In this document: piece by piece, positions 50,056-57,679 of the stretch | Numbering within the stretch: position 1 is the stretch's first letter | How the letters are laid out: the number at the start of each line of letters is the position of its first letter | Origin: Firmicutes bacterium CAG:24053_14 | GTDB lineage: Bacteria; Bacillota; Clostridia; Oscillospirales; Oscillospiraceae | Length of the DNA: 64,000 bases | Reading direction: 5' to 3' | Assembly: GCA_001916715.1 (NCBI GenBank) | Contig: MNSZ01000048.1 | Location: forward strand, 40,915-104,914 | Notes under the pieces: model-generated | Seen by the model: only the letters and a program-made list of their open reading frames with translations | Databases searched by the model: none | What the model was told of the DNA's origin: nothing | Made by a program: the position numbers and the translations under genes

Positions 50056-50499
50056 TTATATGGTTACATGCAGCCTGACCTGCGCAATTTGTTCCTTTTT
50101 AAGCTCAACGCCCGAAACGGTGATATTTCCGTCATTGTATTCCTCGAGCGTTCCGACGAGAGTTTTTCTGCCCTCATAGGGCTGATATAGCTTAACTTCG
50201 ACATCCGAGCCGATAAACTGCTCAAAATCGGACGTACGCTTAAGCTCGCGCTCCGCTCCTGCCGAGCCGACCTCGAACACATAGCTTTCCGGAATGGGAT
50301 CGGCCTCATCAAGTATCGGGTCAAGCCTGCGGCTTATCGCTTCACAGTCGGCAATGCCGACGCCGCCGTCTTTATCAATGAAAATACGCAAATACCACGT
50401 TCCGGCTTCTTTAATATACTCAACACTCCACAGCTTGCAGCCCTCTTCCTCAACGACCGGGCGCGCAAGCGCTTCGACTTTATCACTGATCTTGCTCAT
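50056..50499 (-). CDS. rimP: Ribosome maturation factor RimP
   Basis: RimP is needed for maturation of the 30S subunit. The 147-residue protein has 'GTWYLRIFIDKDGGVGIADC', 'ISRRLDPILDE' and 'YVFEVGSAGAERELK' (a variant of the VSSPGLDRPL motif). It is the first gene of the nusA-infB operon behind 'caggagc', with a leader that contains an intrinsic terminator. Confidence 0.94.
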   Translation of the reverse strand: MSKISDKVEALARPVVEEEGCKLWSVEYIKEAGTWYLRIFIDKDGGVGIADCEAISRRLDPILDEADPIPESYVFEVGSAGAERELKRTSDFEQFIGSDVEVKLYQPYEGRKTLVGTLEEYNDGNITVSGVELKKEQIAQVRLHVTI

Positions 50500-50535
50500 A
50501 ACAAAGCTCCTGTTTTTATAATCCGCAAAATGCTC

Positions 50536-50564
50536 AACAAAAAGAGTGGGCTGGAACCCACTCT
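50536..50564 (-). terminator. Terminator/attenuator in the rimP-nusA leader
   Basis: AGAGTGGG (50543-50550) pairs with CCCACTCT (50557-50564) with a 6-nt loop and is followed on the minus strand by a U-rich run (complement of 50535-50542). It lies between the predicted promoter at 50590-50618 and rimP, so it must be read through for operon expression. It could also end the vanY transcript. Confidence 0.8.
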
Positions 50565-50589
50565 CGCATACTAACTAACTTACCTTATT

Positions 50590-50618
50590 ATAATACCACC
50601 TATATATCGTGATTGCAA
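50590..50618 (-). promoter_or_regulatory. Promoter of the rimP-nusA-infB operon
   Basis: Minus strand TTGCAA (50618-50613) and TATTAT (50595-50590), spacer 17 nt. Confidence 0.65.
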
Positions 50619-50651
50619 GCATTTTTTGCATACTCACACACAATTTATCGG

Positions 50652-51443
50652 TTATTTATAGTGCGCAGCAAATTCTTCAAGGCACATTCCGTTTTTCATG
50701 ATAAACTCAGCCACTTCTTTGCCCACATACCTGTAGTGCCATGGCTCATCCCAACCGGTGACGCTTTTCTTATTGCTCGGGTAGCGCTTTATAAAGCCAA
50801 ACTGAGCGCAGTTTGCGTCGAGCCAATCAAAAAACTTTGAATCCATCTTGCTGTAATCTAGCACTTCATACTCTTTGTCGAGAATATCTACGGCAAGACC
50901 GGTCTGATGATCGCTTGTGCCCGGCTTTGCAACTATCTCTGCAGCTATCTGCTGGGCTTCTTCATATGTATACACTCCGTTTTGGCTCAGCTCCGATGCC
51001 TTTTCATTAAATAGCTGCTGCTGATCGGCATATGACCTGTATCCGACGCTGATATACGGCTCAAATCCTGCTTCCTTCGCCGCATCAATAAGCGCGGACA
51101 AGCTGTCGATTATGCGTTTATCAACATACGGTCCGTCAGAGCCGAACTGCCTGACAGAGGGCGCGTATGACTTGATAGGCGTATCTTTATTAATAAGCAC
51201 ATACTGCCACTCGGTTATGGTGATCGCCGGGAACTCAAGATCCGCGTATTTTTCAAGAGACGCTTTGCTTGAGTTTTCGTACTCGGCCATCGGGTCGGTC
51301 AGCGCATTGGTTTTGACAAATACGGAGTCTGCCCCACCGACAACGACTTCAGAAGTGAGCTGAACGCGCGAGTTAATTATCAGCACCAAAGTTGCCGCCA
51401 TTATAAGCATGAAAAACGTCCACACAGTTTTCTTAATACGCAC
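50652..51443 (-). CDS. D-alanyl-D-alanine carboxypeptidase, VanY type (M15B)
   Basis: A 263-residue membrane-anchored enzyme that trims the terminal D-Ala of peptidoglycan stem peptides. It has an N-terminal signal anchor (about residues 6-24), 'VGYRSYADQQQLFNEKA', the zinc-site 'TSDHQTGLAVDI' and 'EPWHYRYVG' with the last His. The start is GTG, 6 nt after 'ggaggtga'. There is no van resistance operon nearby, so a housekeeping role in wall turnover is likely. It is 64 nt downstream of sigK. Confidence 0.92.
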   Translation of the reverse strand: MRIKKTVWTFFMLIMAATLVLIINSRVQLTSEVVVGGADSVFVKTNALTDPMAEYENSSKASLEKYADLEFPAITITEWQYVLINKDTPIKSYAPSVRQFGSDGPYVDKRIIDSLSALIDAAKEAGFEPYISVGYRSYADQQQLFNEKASELSQNGVYTYEEAQQIAAEIVAKPGTSDHQTGLAVDILDKEYEVLDYSKMDSKFFDWLDANCAQFGFIKRYPSNKKSVTGWDEPWHYRYVGKEVAEFIMKNGMCLEEFAAHYK

Positions 51444-51507
51444 CCGAGCTCACCTCCCTGAGTTTTTCACGTTATTCTATCACAAAAGCTCGGCCTGCAC
51501 AAGATAA

Positions 51508-52203
51508 TTATATGTATGCGTCATCGCCAAGCTCGGATCTGAGTTTTTCGAGCGCTTTCTTTTCAAGTCTGCTGACGTAGGATCTGCTTATACTGCACAC
51601 TTTTGCGGTTTCACGCTGAGTCATCGGAGCCGCGCCGGCAAGGCCGTACCTCAAGCGTATTATTCTTGCTTCGCGCTCGTTTAAGACACTGTCAACAAGT
51701 CCGCGCAGCCGGCCGCAAAGCTCAATATCGCCGATTTTTTCGCTCATTTCATCGTCCTGAGCCAGAACATCCATAAGAGATAAGTTGTTCCCTTCTCCGT
51801 CGGTATCCAGCACATCAGAAAGGCTGACGTCACCCATAGTCTTCTTAAGGCTGCGAAAATGCATTAGTATCTCATTTTCTATGCACCGTGAAGCGTAGGT
51901 GGCAAGGCGGATGCCTTTATCGGACTTATAGGTATTTATCCCCTTTATAAGCCCTATAGTTCCGATAGATATAAGGTCTTCGATATCGTTTGTCTGCGTA
52001 TAATATTTTTTAATGATGTGAGCAACAAGGCGGAGATTGTGCTCAACAAGGACGTTGCGAGCGGAGATATCTCCATTTTGCCACTGCGTGAGATATTTTT
52101 TCTCCTCTTCCTGCGAAAGCGGACTCGGGAACGACCCTCCCGGCGAAAGTCTGAGCATCAGCAGCGCACTGCCGACAAGCATGGCCAGCGATATTCCAAG
52201 CAT
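51508..52203 (-). CDS. sigK: RNA polymerase sporulation sigma factor SigK (with pro-sequence)
   Basis: SigK drives late mother-cell transcription during sporulation. The 231-residue protein has a hydrophobic N-terminus (about residues 1-20) followed by 'FPSPLSQEEEKKYL', as in pro-sigma-K, so processing is expected. Region 2 'NLRLVAHIIKKYY' and 'DLISIGTIGLIKGI', then 'ATYASRCIENEILMHFRSLK' are close to Bacillus SigK, and region 4 has 'ISRSYVSRLEKKALEKL'. The gene is contiguous, with no skin-type interruption. The ribosome site is 'gaggtg'. SigE is the main alternative, but the pro-sequence and region 2 fit SigK better. Confidence 0.92.
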   Translation of the reverse strand: MLGISLAMLVGSALLMLRLSPGGSFPSPLSQEEEKKYLTQWQNGDISARNVLVEHNLRLVAHIIKKYYTQTNDIEDLISIGTIGLIKGINTYKSDKGIRLATYASRCIENEILMHFRSLKKTMGDVSLSDVLDTDGEGNNLSLMDVLAQDDEMSEKIGDIELCGRLRGLVDSVLNEREARIIRLRYGLAGAAPMTQRETAKVCSISRSYVSRLEKKALEKLRSELGDDAYI

Positions 52204-52280
52204 TGAATCACCTCAGGATATTGTATTCCGCCATTGCATGTACAAATCATATAAATTTTGCGCACATTTTTCCTAAAACA

Positions 52281-52308
52281 TTGACAAATCAGTTAAACGT
52301 GATATTCT
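52281..52308 (+). promoter_or_regulatory. Promoter of the iron-sulfur flavoprotein gene
   Basis: TTGACA (52281-52286) and TATTCT (52303-52308), spacer 16 nt. Leader about 50 nt. Confidence 0.72.
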
Positions 52309-52363
52309 TAACGCAAGAGTGTTTGTACATGATGTGCATTAAAGTAAAGGAAGGAGCAACACT

Positions 52364-55063
52364 ATGGCATTCAGACCTAAAATTCTTGCGCTTGCAAACA
52401 AGATCACGCTCGAAGCACGAACCGGCATACCAAACGTTCCCGGTGATCCGGAGTACAGGATTCTGGCCGAGGTAGTGACCGACGAGCAGGCAGACGTAGC
52501 CCTTGCGTGCAAGGTGCGGCACAGTCTTACGCTTGACGAGATCGCTAAACGCTGCGGCAAGCCGCCGGAGGTTACAAAAAAGCTTCTGTGGGAGCTTGCA
52601 AACGAGGGCATTGTCGTCACTTACACGAGCCCCGATGACGGCCGCGACTACTACACCCTGCCCTGCTGGGTTCCTGGCATAATGGAAATGATGGTAGGAA
52701 ACAAGGAGCAGGTCGAAGCTCACCCCGAGATAGCCAGGTGCTTTGACGAATACACGCTGAAAAACATGAAGCTCATGACTCCGAACCTGCCGCGCGGTAT
52801 GGGCGTTATGCGTGTAATTCCGGTGCAGAAGGCAATCGACCTCAATCGTCACGCAGTTTCATCCGATCAGCTGAGCAAATACATAGATAACGCGTGGAAG
52901 ATCGCCGTTACCGCATGCTCGTGCCGACGCACTCGCAGGATAATGGGCGAGGGCTGCGGACACCTTGAAGAGGATATGTGCATCATGCTCAACAAGGCGG
53001 CCGACTTCCACGTTAAAACCGGCCACGGCAGAGAAATAAGCAAAGAAGAAGCTTATGCAATACTTAAAAGAGCCGAAGAAAACGGACTTATACACGAGCT
53101 TTCAAACACGGACGGCACCGGCGAGGTATCCGGCATATGTAATTGCTGCGAGTGCTCCTGCCTGTCGCTGCGCGGCGGACGTCTTTTCAACGATCCGACG
53201 ATCATGAAATCCAACTACCGCGCGCAAGTGGACAAAGAAAAGTGCGTTGCCTGCGGCCAGTGTGTTGAAAACTGCCAGATGAACGCGCTGCGCCTCGGCC
53301 AGAAGCTTTGCTCAACGCAGCCGCTTAATATCAGGAAATCCGAAACTCCGGACGATAAGATCTGGACAAAGGAGCACTGGAACGAGGACTGGCGCGAAAA
53401 TCGCGAAAACGTCGTCGAGACCGGCACGGCGCCGTGCAAGACAAACTGCCCGGCCCACATCGCCGTTCAGGGATACATAAAGCTCGCCGCCCTGGGCAGA
53501 TATCAGGAGGCGCTTGAGCTTATAAAAAAGGAAAACCCCTTCCCTGCCATATGCGGTCGAGTGTGCCCGAAATTCTGCGAGGACGCCTGCACTCGCGGCG
53601 ATATTGACGATCCGATAGCGATAGACGATATAAAAAAATTCATTGCCGAGCAGGACATGAAAGCCGAGCACAGATTTGTTCCCAAGATGGTCAACCAGAT
53701 CGGCAAAATGTATCCGCAGAAGATTGCAATCATCGGAGCCGGTCCTGCCGGACTGAGCTGCGCGTATTACCTCGCGGTAAAGGGCTATCCCGTGACAGTT
53801 TTCGAGAAAGAAAACACTCTCGGCGGCATGATGACCATGGGCATCCCGACATTCAGGCTTGAAAAGGACGTTGTTCTGTCCGAGATCGAGGTTTTAAAGG
53901 AGCTGGGAGTTGAGTTTAAAACCGGCATTGAGGTCGGCAGAGACATAAGCCTCAACGAGCTGAGGGTTCAGGGGTACAAAGCGTTTTACATGGCTATCGG
54001 TGCACAGAAAAGCGCTCCGATCGGCATTCCCGGCGAGGAGCTTGACGGCGTTTACGGCGGCATTGATTTTCTGCGCTCAACGCTTACCGGCAAGCACGTT
54101 AAGCTCGGCGAGCGTGTTGCCGTGATCGGCGGCGGCAACGTTTCGGTTGACGTTGCGCGCAGTGCGATAAGGCTGGGCGCAAAGGAAGTCACGCTCATTT
54201 ACAGGCGCGGAAGAGACGAGCTCAAGGCAGATCCCGAGGAGATCGAGGACGCACTAAACGAGGGCGTGAAGCTTCATCTTCTCGCCTCTCCTGTCGAGAT
54301 AATCGGAAAAGACGGAGCCGTCACGGCGCTGAAGCTTGAAAAAATGAAGCTTGGCGCTCCGGACGCCTCCGGCAGGCGTTCGCCGGTTTCGACGGGCGAA
54401 TTTGAGACTATGGACGTTGATAACGTTATCGGGGCGATCGGCCAGATCATCGACTGGGGCGGCATCGAAAAAGGCTCAATGCAGCTTGACAGAAAAGGCT
54501 GCGTAACGGTCAATGAGCTTTCGTACCAAACCGGCGAGCCGGACGTGTTCGCAGGCGGCGATGTTGTTACAGGGCCGGCGTTCGTTATCCACGCCATTGC
54601 CGCCGGCAAGGAGGGCGCAGTTTCGATACACAGGTACGTTCACCCCGGTCAGACGCAGAATCTCGGCCGTGACAGGCGCATTTTCACCTCGCTGGATAAA
54701 ACCAAGGCGGCGCTCGCCATCGGCGGATATGATACCGCACCTCGTCAGAAGGCCGCCGTCGCCGGAGCCGACAAGGCAAGAAAAACGATGGACGATCTGC
54801 GCGGAACGTTCACCGAGGAGCAGATGAAAAAAGAGACCGAACGCTGCCTCGGCTGCGGCGCGGTCGTACTCGACGAATACCGCTGCGTCGGCTGCGGAAT
54901 ATGCACAACAAAGTGCAAATTCGACGCAATAAAGCTCGTTTGGGTGGACGAATTCGTATCTCCCAAGGTTGAGAAGATCGCTCCGCATCTGATCGCAGGA
55001 ATGGCAAAGCGCGGCGGCAAAATCGCCATAAAGGCGCTTAAAGATAAAGTTGACAAACTCTAA
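52364..55063 (+). CDS. Multi-cluster FAD/NAD(P)-binding iron-sulfur oxidoreductase (GltD-like)
   Basis: An 899-residue cytoplasmic protein in four parts. Residues 35-100 look like a winged helix ('LTLDEIAKRCGKPPEV', 'LANEGIVVTY'). Residues 184-310 are Cys-rich ('ACSCRRTRR', 'CNCCECSC') and end in a ferredoxin-type cluster 'CVACGQCVENCQ'. Residues 355-815 match the glutamate synthase small subunit: an N-terminal Cys set ('CKTNCPAH', 'CGRVCPKFCEDAC'), FAD site 'IIGAGPAGLSCAYY' and NADP site 'AVIGGGNVSVDVARSA'. The tail adds 'CLGCGAV' and 'CVGCGICTTKC'. It likely moves electrons between NAD(P)H and ferredoxin-like carriers; the partner is unknown, and no large glutamate synthase subunit is nearby. 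Ribosome site 'aaggaaggag'. Confidence 0.82.
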   Translation: MAFRPKILALANKITLEARTGIPNVPGDPEYRILAEVVTDEQADVALACKVRHSLTLDEIAKRCGKPPEVTKKLLWELANEGIVVTYTSPDDGRDYYTLPCWVPGIMEMMVGNKEQVEAHPEIARCFDEYTLKNMKLMTPNLPRGMGVMRVIPVQKAIDLNRHAVSSDQLSKYIDNAWKIAVTACSCRRTRRIMGEGCGHLEEDMCIMLNKAADFHVKTGHGREISKEEAYAILKRAEENGLIHELSNTDGTGEVSGICNCCECSCLSLRGGRLFNDPTIMKSNYRAQVDKEKCVACGQCVENCQMNALRLGQKLCSTQPLNIRKSETPDDKIWTKEHWNEDWRENRENVVETGTAPCKTNCPAHIAVQGYIKLAALGRYQEALELIKKENPFPAICGRVCPKFCEDACTRGDIDDPIAIDDIKKFIAEQDMKAEHRFVPKMVNQIGKMYPQKIAIIGAGPAGLSCAYYLAVKGYPVTVFEKENTLGGMMTMGIPTFRLEKDVVLSEIEVLKELGVEFKTGIEVGRDISLNELRVQGYKAFYMAIGAQKSAPIGIPGEELDGVYGGIDFLRSTLTGKHVKLGERVAVIGGGNVSVDVARSAIRLGAKEVTLIYRRGRDELKADPEEIEDALNEGVKLHLLASPVEIIGKDGAVTALKLEKMKLGAPDASGRRSPVSTGEFETMDVDNVIGAIGQIIDWGGIEKGSMQLDRKGCVTVNELSYQTGEPDVFAGGDVVTGPAFVIHAIAAGKEGAVSIHRYVHPGQTQNLGRDRRIFTSLDKTKAALAIGGYDTAPRQKAAVAGADKARKTMDDLRGTFTEEQMKKETERCLGCGAVVLDEYRCVGCGICTTKCKFDAIKLVWVDEFVSPKVEKIAPHLIAGMAKRGGKIAIKALKDKVDKL

Positions 55064-55075
55064 TGCAAAAAATTT

Positions 55076-55104
55076 GCCGGGCAGCAGTGCTGCCCGGCTA
55101 TTTT
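55076..55104 (+). terminator. Terminator after the flavoprotein gene
   Basis: GCCGGGCAG (55076-55084) and CTGCCCGGC (55090-55098) form a 9-bp stem with a 5-nt loop, followed by 'tatttt'. Confidence 0.85.
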
Positions 55105-55117
55105 GCATTTCTGTCTA

Positions 55118-55160
55118 TTGCTTTTTCTTGGTTATTGAAGTATTATTATAAAAACACTTC
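55118..55160 (+). promoter_or_regulatory. Promoter and possible operator of the CsoR-type gene
   Basis: TTGCTT (55118-55123) and TATTAT (55141-55146), spacer 17 nt. An inverted repeat GAAGT/ACTTC (55137-55141 with 55156-55160) brackets the -10, a good place for self-repression. Confidence 0.55.
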
Positions 55161-55179
55161 AGTAAACGGAGGCACTTCA

Positions 55180-55569
55180 ATGCACAGACCAGACGAGGGA
55201 TTTTACCACGATCACGGAGACGGTATAATCCACTGCCATGAGGCCAAGCCTTGCGACGACATAAGCGAGCACGAGGAACATGAGCATCCTCATCACAATC
55301 ATTCGCACTCCCACACGCAGAGCAAGGCCGTGATAAACCGGCTCTCGCGCGCTATCGGGCATCTTGAGTCGGTAAAGCGCATGGTCGAGGATGAGCGTGA
55401 CTGCACCGACGTTCTTATACAGCTGGCTGCCGTCCGTTCGGCGCTGAGCAGCACTGCGCGCGTTATACTCAAAGATCACCTCGAGCACTGCATAAGCGAC
55501 GCCGTTGAGACCGGCGACGATACCTTCATCGAAGAGCTTAACACTGCCATTGACAAATATATTAACTGA
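55180..55569 (+). CDS. CsoR/FrmR-family metal-sensing repressor with His-rich N-terminus
   Basis: A 129-residue protein. The last 85 residues form the DUF156/CsoR four-helix fold ('AVINRLSRAIGHLESVKRMV', 'CTDVLIQLAAVRSALSSTA'). Its C75, H100 and C104 have the same spacing as C36, H61 and C65 of copper-sensing CsoR, so metal binding is likely. The first 45 residues contain 13 His and an acidic stretch, unusual for the family and probably a further metal site. The start at 55180 follows 'cggaggcacttca'. No metal exporter is next to it in this window. Confidence 0.85.
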   Translation: MHRPDEGFYHDHGDGIIHCHEAKPCDDISEHEEHEHPHHNHSHSHTQSKAVINRLSRAIGHLESVKRMVEDERDCTDVLIQLAAVRSALSSTARVILKDHLEHCISDAVETGDDTFIEELNTAIDKYIN

Positions 55570-55586
55570 ACAGCTTTGCTTCAAGC

Positions 55587-55623
55587 AAAAAACCGGCTGA
55601 GGAATTATCCTCAGCCGGTTTTT
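55587..55623. terminator. Bidirectional terminator between the CsoR-type gene and ftsZ
   Basis: A 16-bp stem (aaaaaccggctgagga with tcctcagccggttttt) with a 4-nt loop. Confidence 0.93.
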
Positions 55624-55632
55624 CATATTCTC

Positions 55633-56778
55633 TTAGTTGTTTGCGTTAAAGATTTTGAAGATGCTGTCAAAGGGATCTTCCTCGCCGGAAGCCTTAGCAG
55701 GCTCTTCGGGCTTCTTTTCGGCAGCCTTTTCGCTTGCTGCAGTGAACATGCCCTGCTGCTTATCGAAAGCAGGCTCGGCCTTCTTTGCCTGAGCAGACTG
55801 TGCAGGCTGCTTTGCTGTGGGAGCCTCTTCAAAGCCGGTAGCGATGACGGTAACGCGGATCTCATCCTGCATGGACTCGTCAAAGGTTGCACCGAAGATT
55901 ATGTTTGCATCGGGATGAGCAGCCTCCTGAACGAGGTTTGCGGCTGCTTCTACATCCTCAAGGCCCATATCCTCGGAGCCTGTGATATTGATAAGCACGC
56001 CGTGTGCGCCGTTTATCGAGGTCTCCATAAGTGGGCTTGCGACTGCCATACGGGCTGCATCCTCTGCCTTGCCCTTGCCTGCCGCGCGGCCGACGCCCAT
56101 GTGAGCAAAGCCGGCATTTTTCATGATGCAGGTAACGTCTGCAAAGTCGAGGTTGATGAATCCGGTGTTCTTAATAAGGTCGGAAATACTGGTGACGGCC
56201 TGGCGCAGGACATCGTCGGCAATTTCAAACGCGTTTGCGAGAGTGACCTTCTGATCGGTAGCGTACTTCAGGCGATCATTGGGGATGATAAGCAGGGAAT
56301 CGACCTTGCCGAGCATCTCTTTAATGCCGTCGTTTGCCTGATCCATGCGGCGTTTACCCTCGAACTTGAAGGGCTTGGTAACGACGCCGACGGTGAGTAT
56401 GCCGGCCTCGCGAGCGATATCGGCAACCGTGGGAGCAGCGCCTGTGCCAGTTCCGCCGCCCATGCCTGCGGTGATGAACACCATATCGGCATCTTCGACT
56501 GCTTTTGCAATGTTATTGCGGCTTTCCTCGGCGCTCTTCTTGCCGACTTCGGGATCCGAGCCTGCGCCCTGACCGTGGGTCAGCTTCTCGCCTATCTGGA
56601 TCTTCTGATCCGCGCTGGACACGGCAAGTGCCTGCTTATCGGTGTTGACCGCTATGAACTCAACGCCCTGAGTTCCGGACTTGACCATTCTATTTACGAC
56701 GTTGTTACCGGCGCCGCCGATACCAACGACCTTTATAGTTACAACATTTTCAGGGCCTACTTCGGCTTTGAAATCCAT
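55633..56778 (-). CDS. ftsZ: Cell division protein FtsZ
   Basis: FtsZ is the tubulin-like GTPase that forms the division ring. The 381-residue protein has 'VVGIGGAGNNVVNRM', the tubulin signature 'GGGTGTG' (107-113), 'NLDFADV' of the T7 loop, a variable linker rich in Ala, Lys, Glu and Pro, and the short C-terminal peptide 'PFDSIFKIF'. The ATG at 56778 follows 'ctggaggaaacaaa'. It has its own promoter after ftsQ. ftsA is absent between ftsQ and ftsZ. Confidence 0.98.
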   Translation of the reverse strand: MDFKAEVGPENVVTIKVVGIGGAGNNVVNRMVKSGTQGVEFIAVNTDKQALAVSSADQKIQIGEKLTHGQGAGSDPEVGKKSAEESRNNIAKAVEDADMVFITAGMGGGTGTGAAPTVADIAREAGILTVGVVTKPFKFEGKRRMDQANDGIKEMLGKVDSLLIIPNDRLKYATDQKVTLANAFEIADDVLRQAVTSISDLIKNTGFINLDFADVTCIMKNAGFAHMGVGRAAGKGKAEDAARMAVASPLMETSINGAHGVLINITGSEDMGLEDVEAAANLVQEAAHPDANIIFGATFDESMQDEIRVTVIATGFEEAPTAKQPAQSAQAKKAEPAFDKQQGMFTAASEKAAEKKPEEPAKASGEEDPFDSIFKIFNANN

Positions 56779-56847
56779 TTTGTTTCCTCCAGTACTGTTA
56801 TTTAGAAGACGCGGCAGATGCCGCAATCATTATTCGCGATATGTAAC

Positions 56848-56876
56848 ATTTTATAACTTTTTGGCCGCAAGGTCAA
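56848..56876 (-). promoter_or_regulatory. Promoter of ftsZ
   Basis: Minus strand TTGACC (56876-56871) and TAAAAT (56853-56848), spacer 17 nt. A small GCGGCA/TGCCGC hairpin lies in the leader. Confidence 0.75.
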
Positions 56877-56907
56877 TAGCTTTTTCCCCTGCTATGTAAA
56901 CAAAGTA

Positions 56908-57678
56908 TTAATTCGGGTTGAAAACGACCTTATCGCCCGTGGATAAGTCAAGCGTTCCGGCATCGTCGGCCGTAAGCTGCGAAACCGCCGAAAGCATCTT
57001 GCCGAATTTATATTCCGTGTTGTCGAGCGCGCCGAGCTTTACAAGAAATCTGCCGTCATATTCAAAGGTCGGATTTGCAGCATCGCTCATATCAATGGCC
57101 GTTACCTTGCCGACAAGACCGCGCGCCTGGACCTGATAAAGTATGTCCGTCAAATAGGCAAGTTTATTCTCTTCACCGGCGGCGGATTTAATATGCTCTC
57201 CCGTTGCAGCTTCGCTCACGCTTATTCCGCTAATCATTGCGATATGCTCGCTGTCGCTGGCGCTTATGCTGCTCAGGAATTTTCCGCTGCTGCTGACAGA
57301 CCACAGCTCGTCCCCGACATTCAGGCAGCCGACGGCCTTACTCTCGGTCACAACGATGGTCACGAGGTTCGGCAGGCCGCGGTTTATCTGCACGGAGTCC
57401 ACATACGGAAGCTTAACGGCAACGCGGCTTCCGGCAGCGATACCGTTAATGAAAAACAGGTTATCGCCGGTTTCGATGCCGGAAGCTTTTATCACTTCGT
57501 CAGTCGTATAAATCGAATTTCCCTTAACCTCTATGCGCGAGACCTTGAAAAACACGCTCATTATAAAAACAAGCGCAACTATGACAAGAAAAAAAGTAAG
57601 CGGACGATTCACGTTCCTTGTGAATTTCGGCTTATACGGATCCTCGCGCTTTTGGTAATAATCATTAGTATTCGGCAT
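56908..57678 (-). CDS. ftsQ: Cell division protein FtsQ/DivIB
   Basis: A 256-residue bitopic membrane protein of the divisome. It has a basic cytoplasmic tail, one transmembrane helix (about residues 28-46, 'PLTFFLVIVALVFIMSVFF'), and a POTRA domain ('KVSRIEVKGNSIYTTDEVI', 'LPYVDSVQINRGLPNLVTI'). The ATG at 57678 lies 1 nt from the murA stop and follows 'ttggag'. Confidence 0.92.
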   Translation of the reverse strand: MPNTNDYYQKREDPYKPKFTRNVNRPLTFFLVIVALVFIMSVFFKVSRIEVKGNSIYTTDEVIKASGIETGDNLFFINGIAAGSRVAVKLPYVDSVQINRGLPNLVTIVVTESKAVGCLNVGDELWSVSSSGKFLSSISASDSEHIAMISGISVSEAATGEHIKSAAGEENKLAYLTDILYQVQARGLVGKVTAIDMSDAANPTFEYDGRFLVKLGALDNTEYKFGKMLSAVSQLTADDAGTLDLSTGDKVVFNPN

Positions 57679-57679
57679 T

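Noticed and set aside
52220..52227. AATACAAT on the minus strand, sigma-E-like -10 before sigK
   Set aside because: The -35 is weak, and the start would be at the edge of the ribosome site. Sigma-E control of sigK is likely by homology but not shown here.
55576..56805. 409-codon open frame on the plus strand
   Set aside because: Antisense of ftsZ, and it starts inside a terminator.
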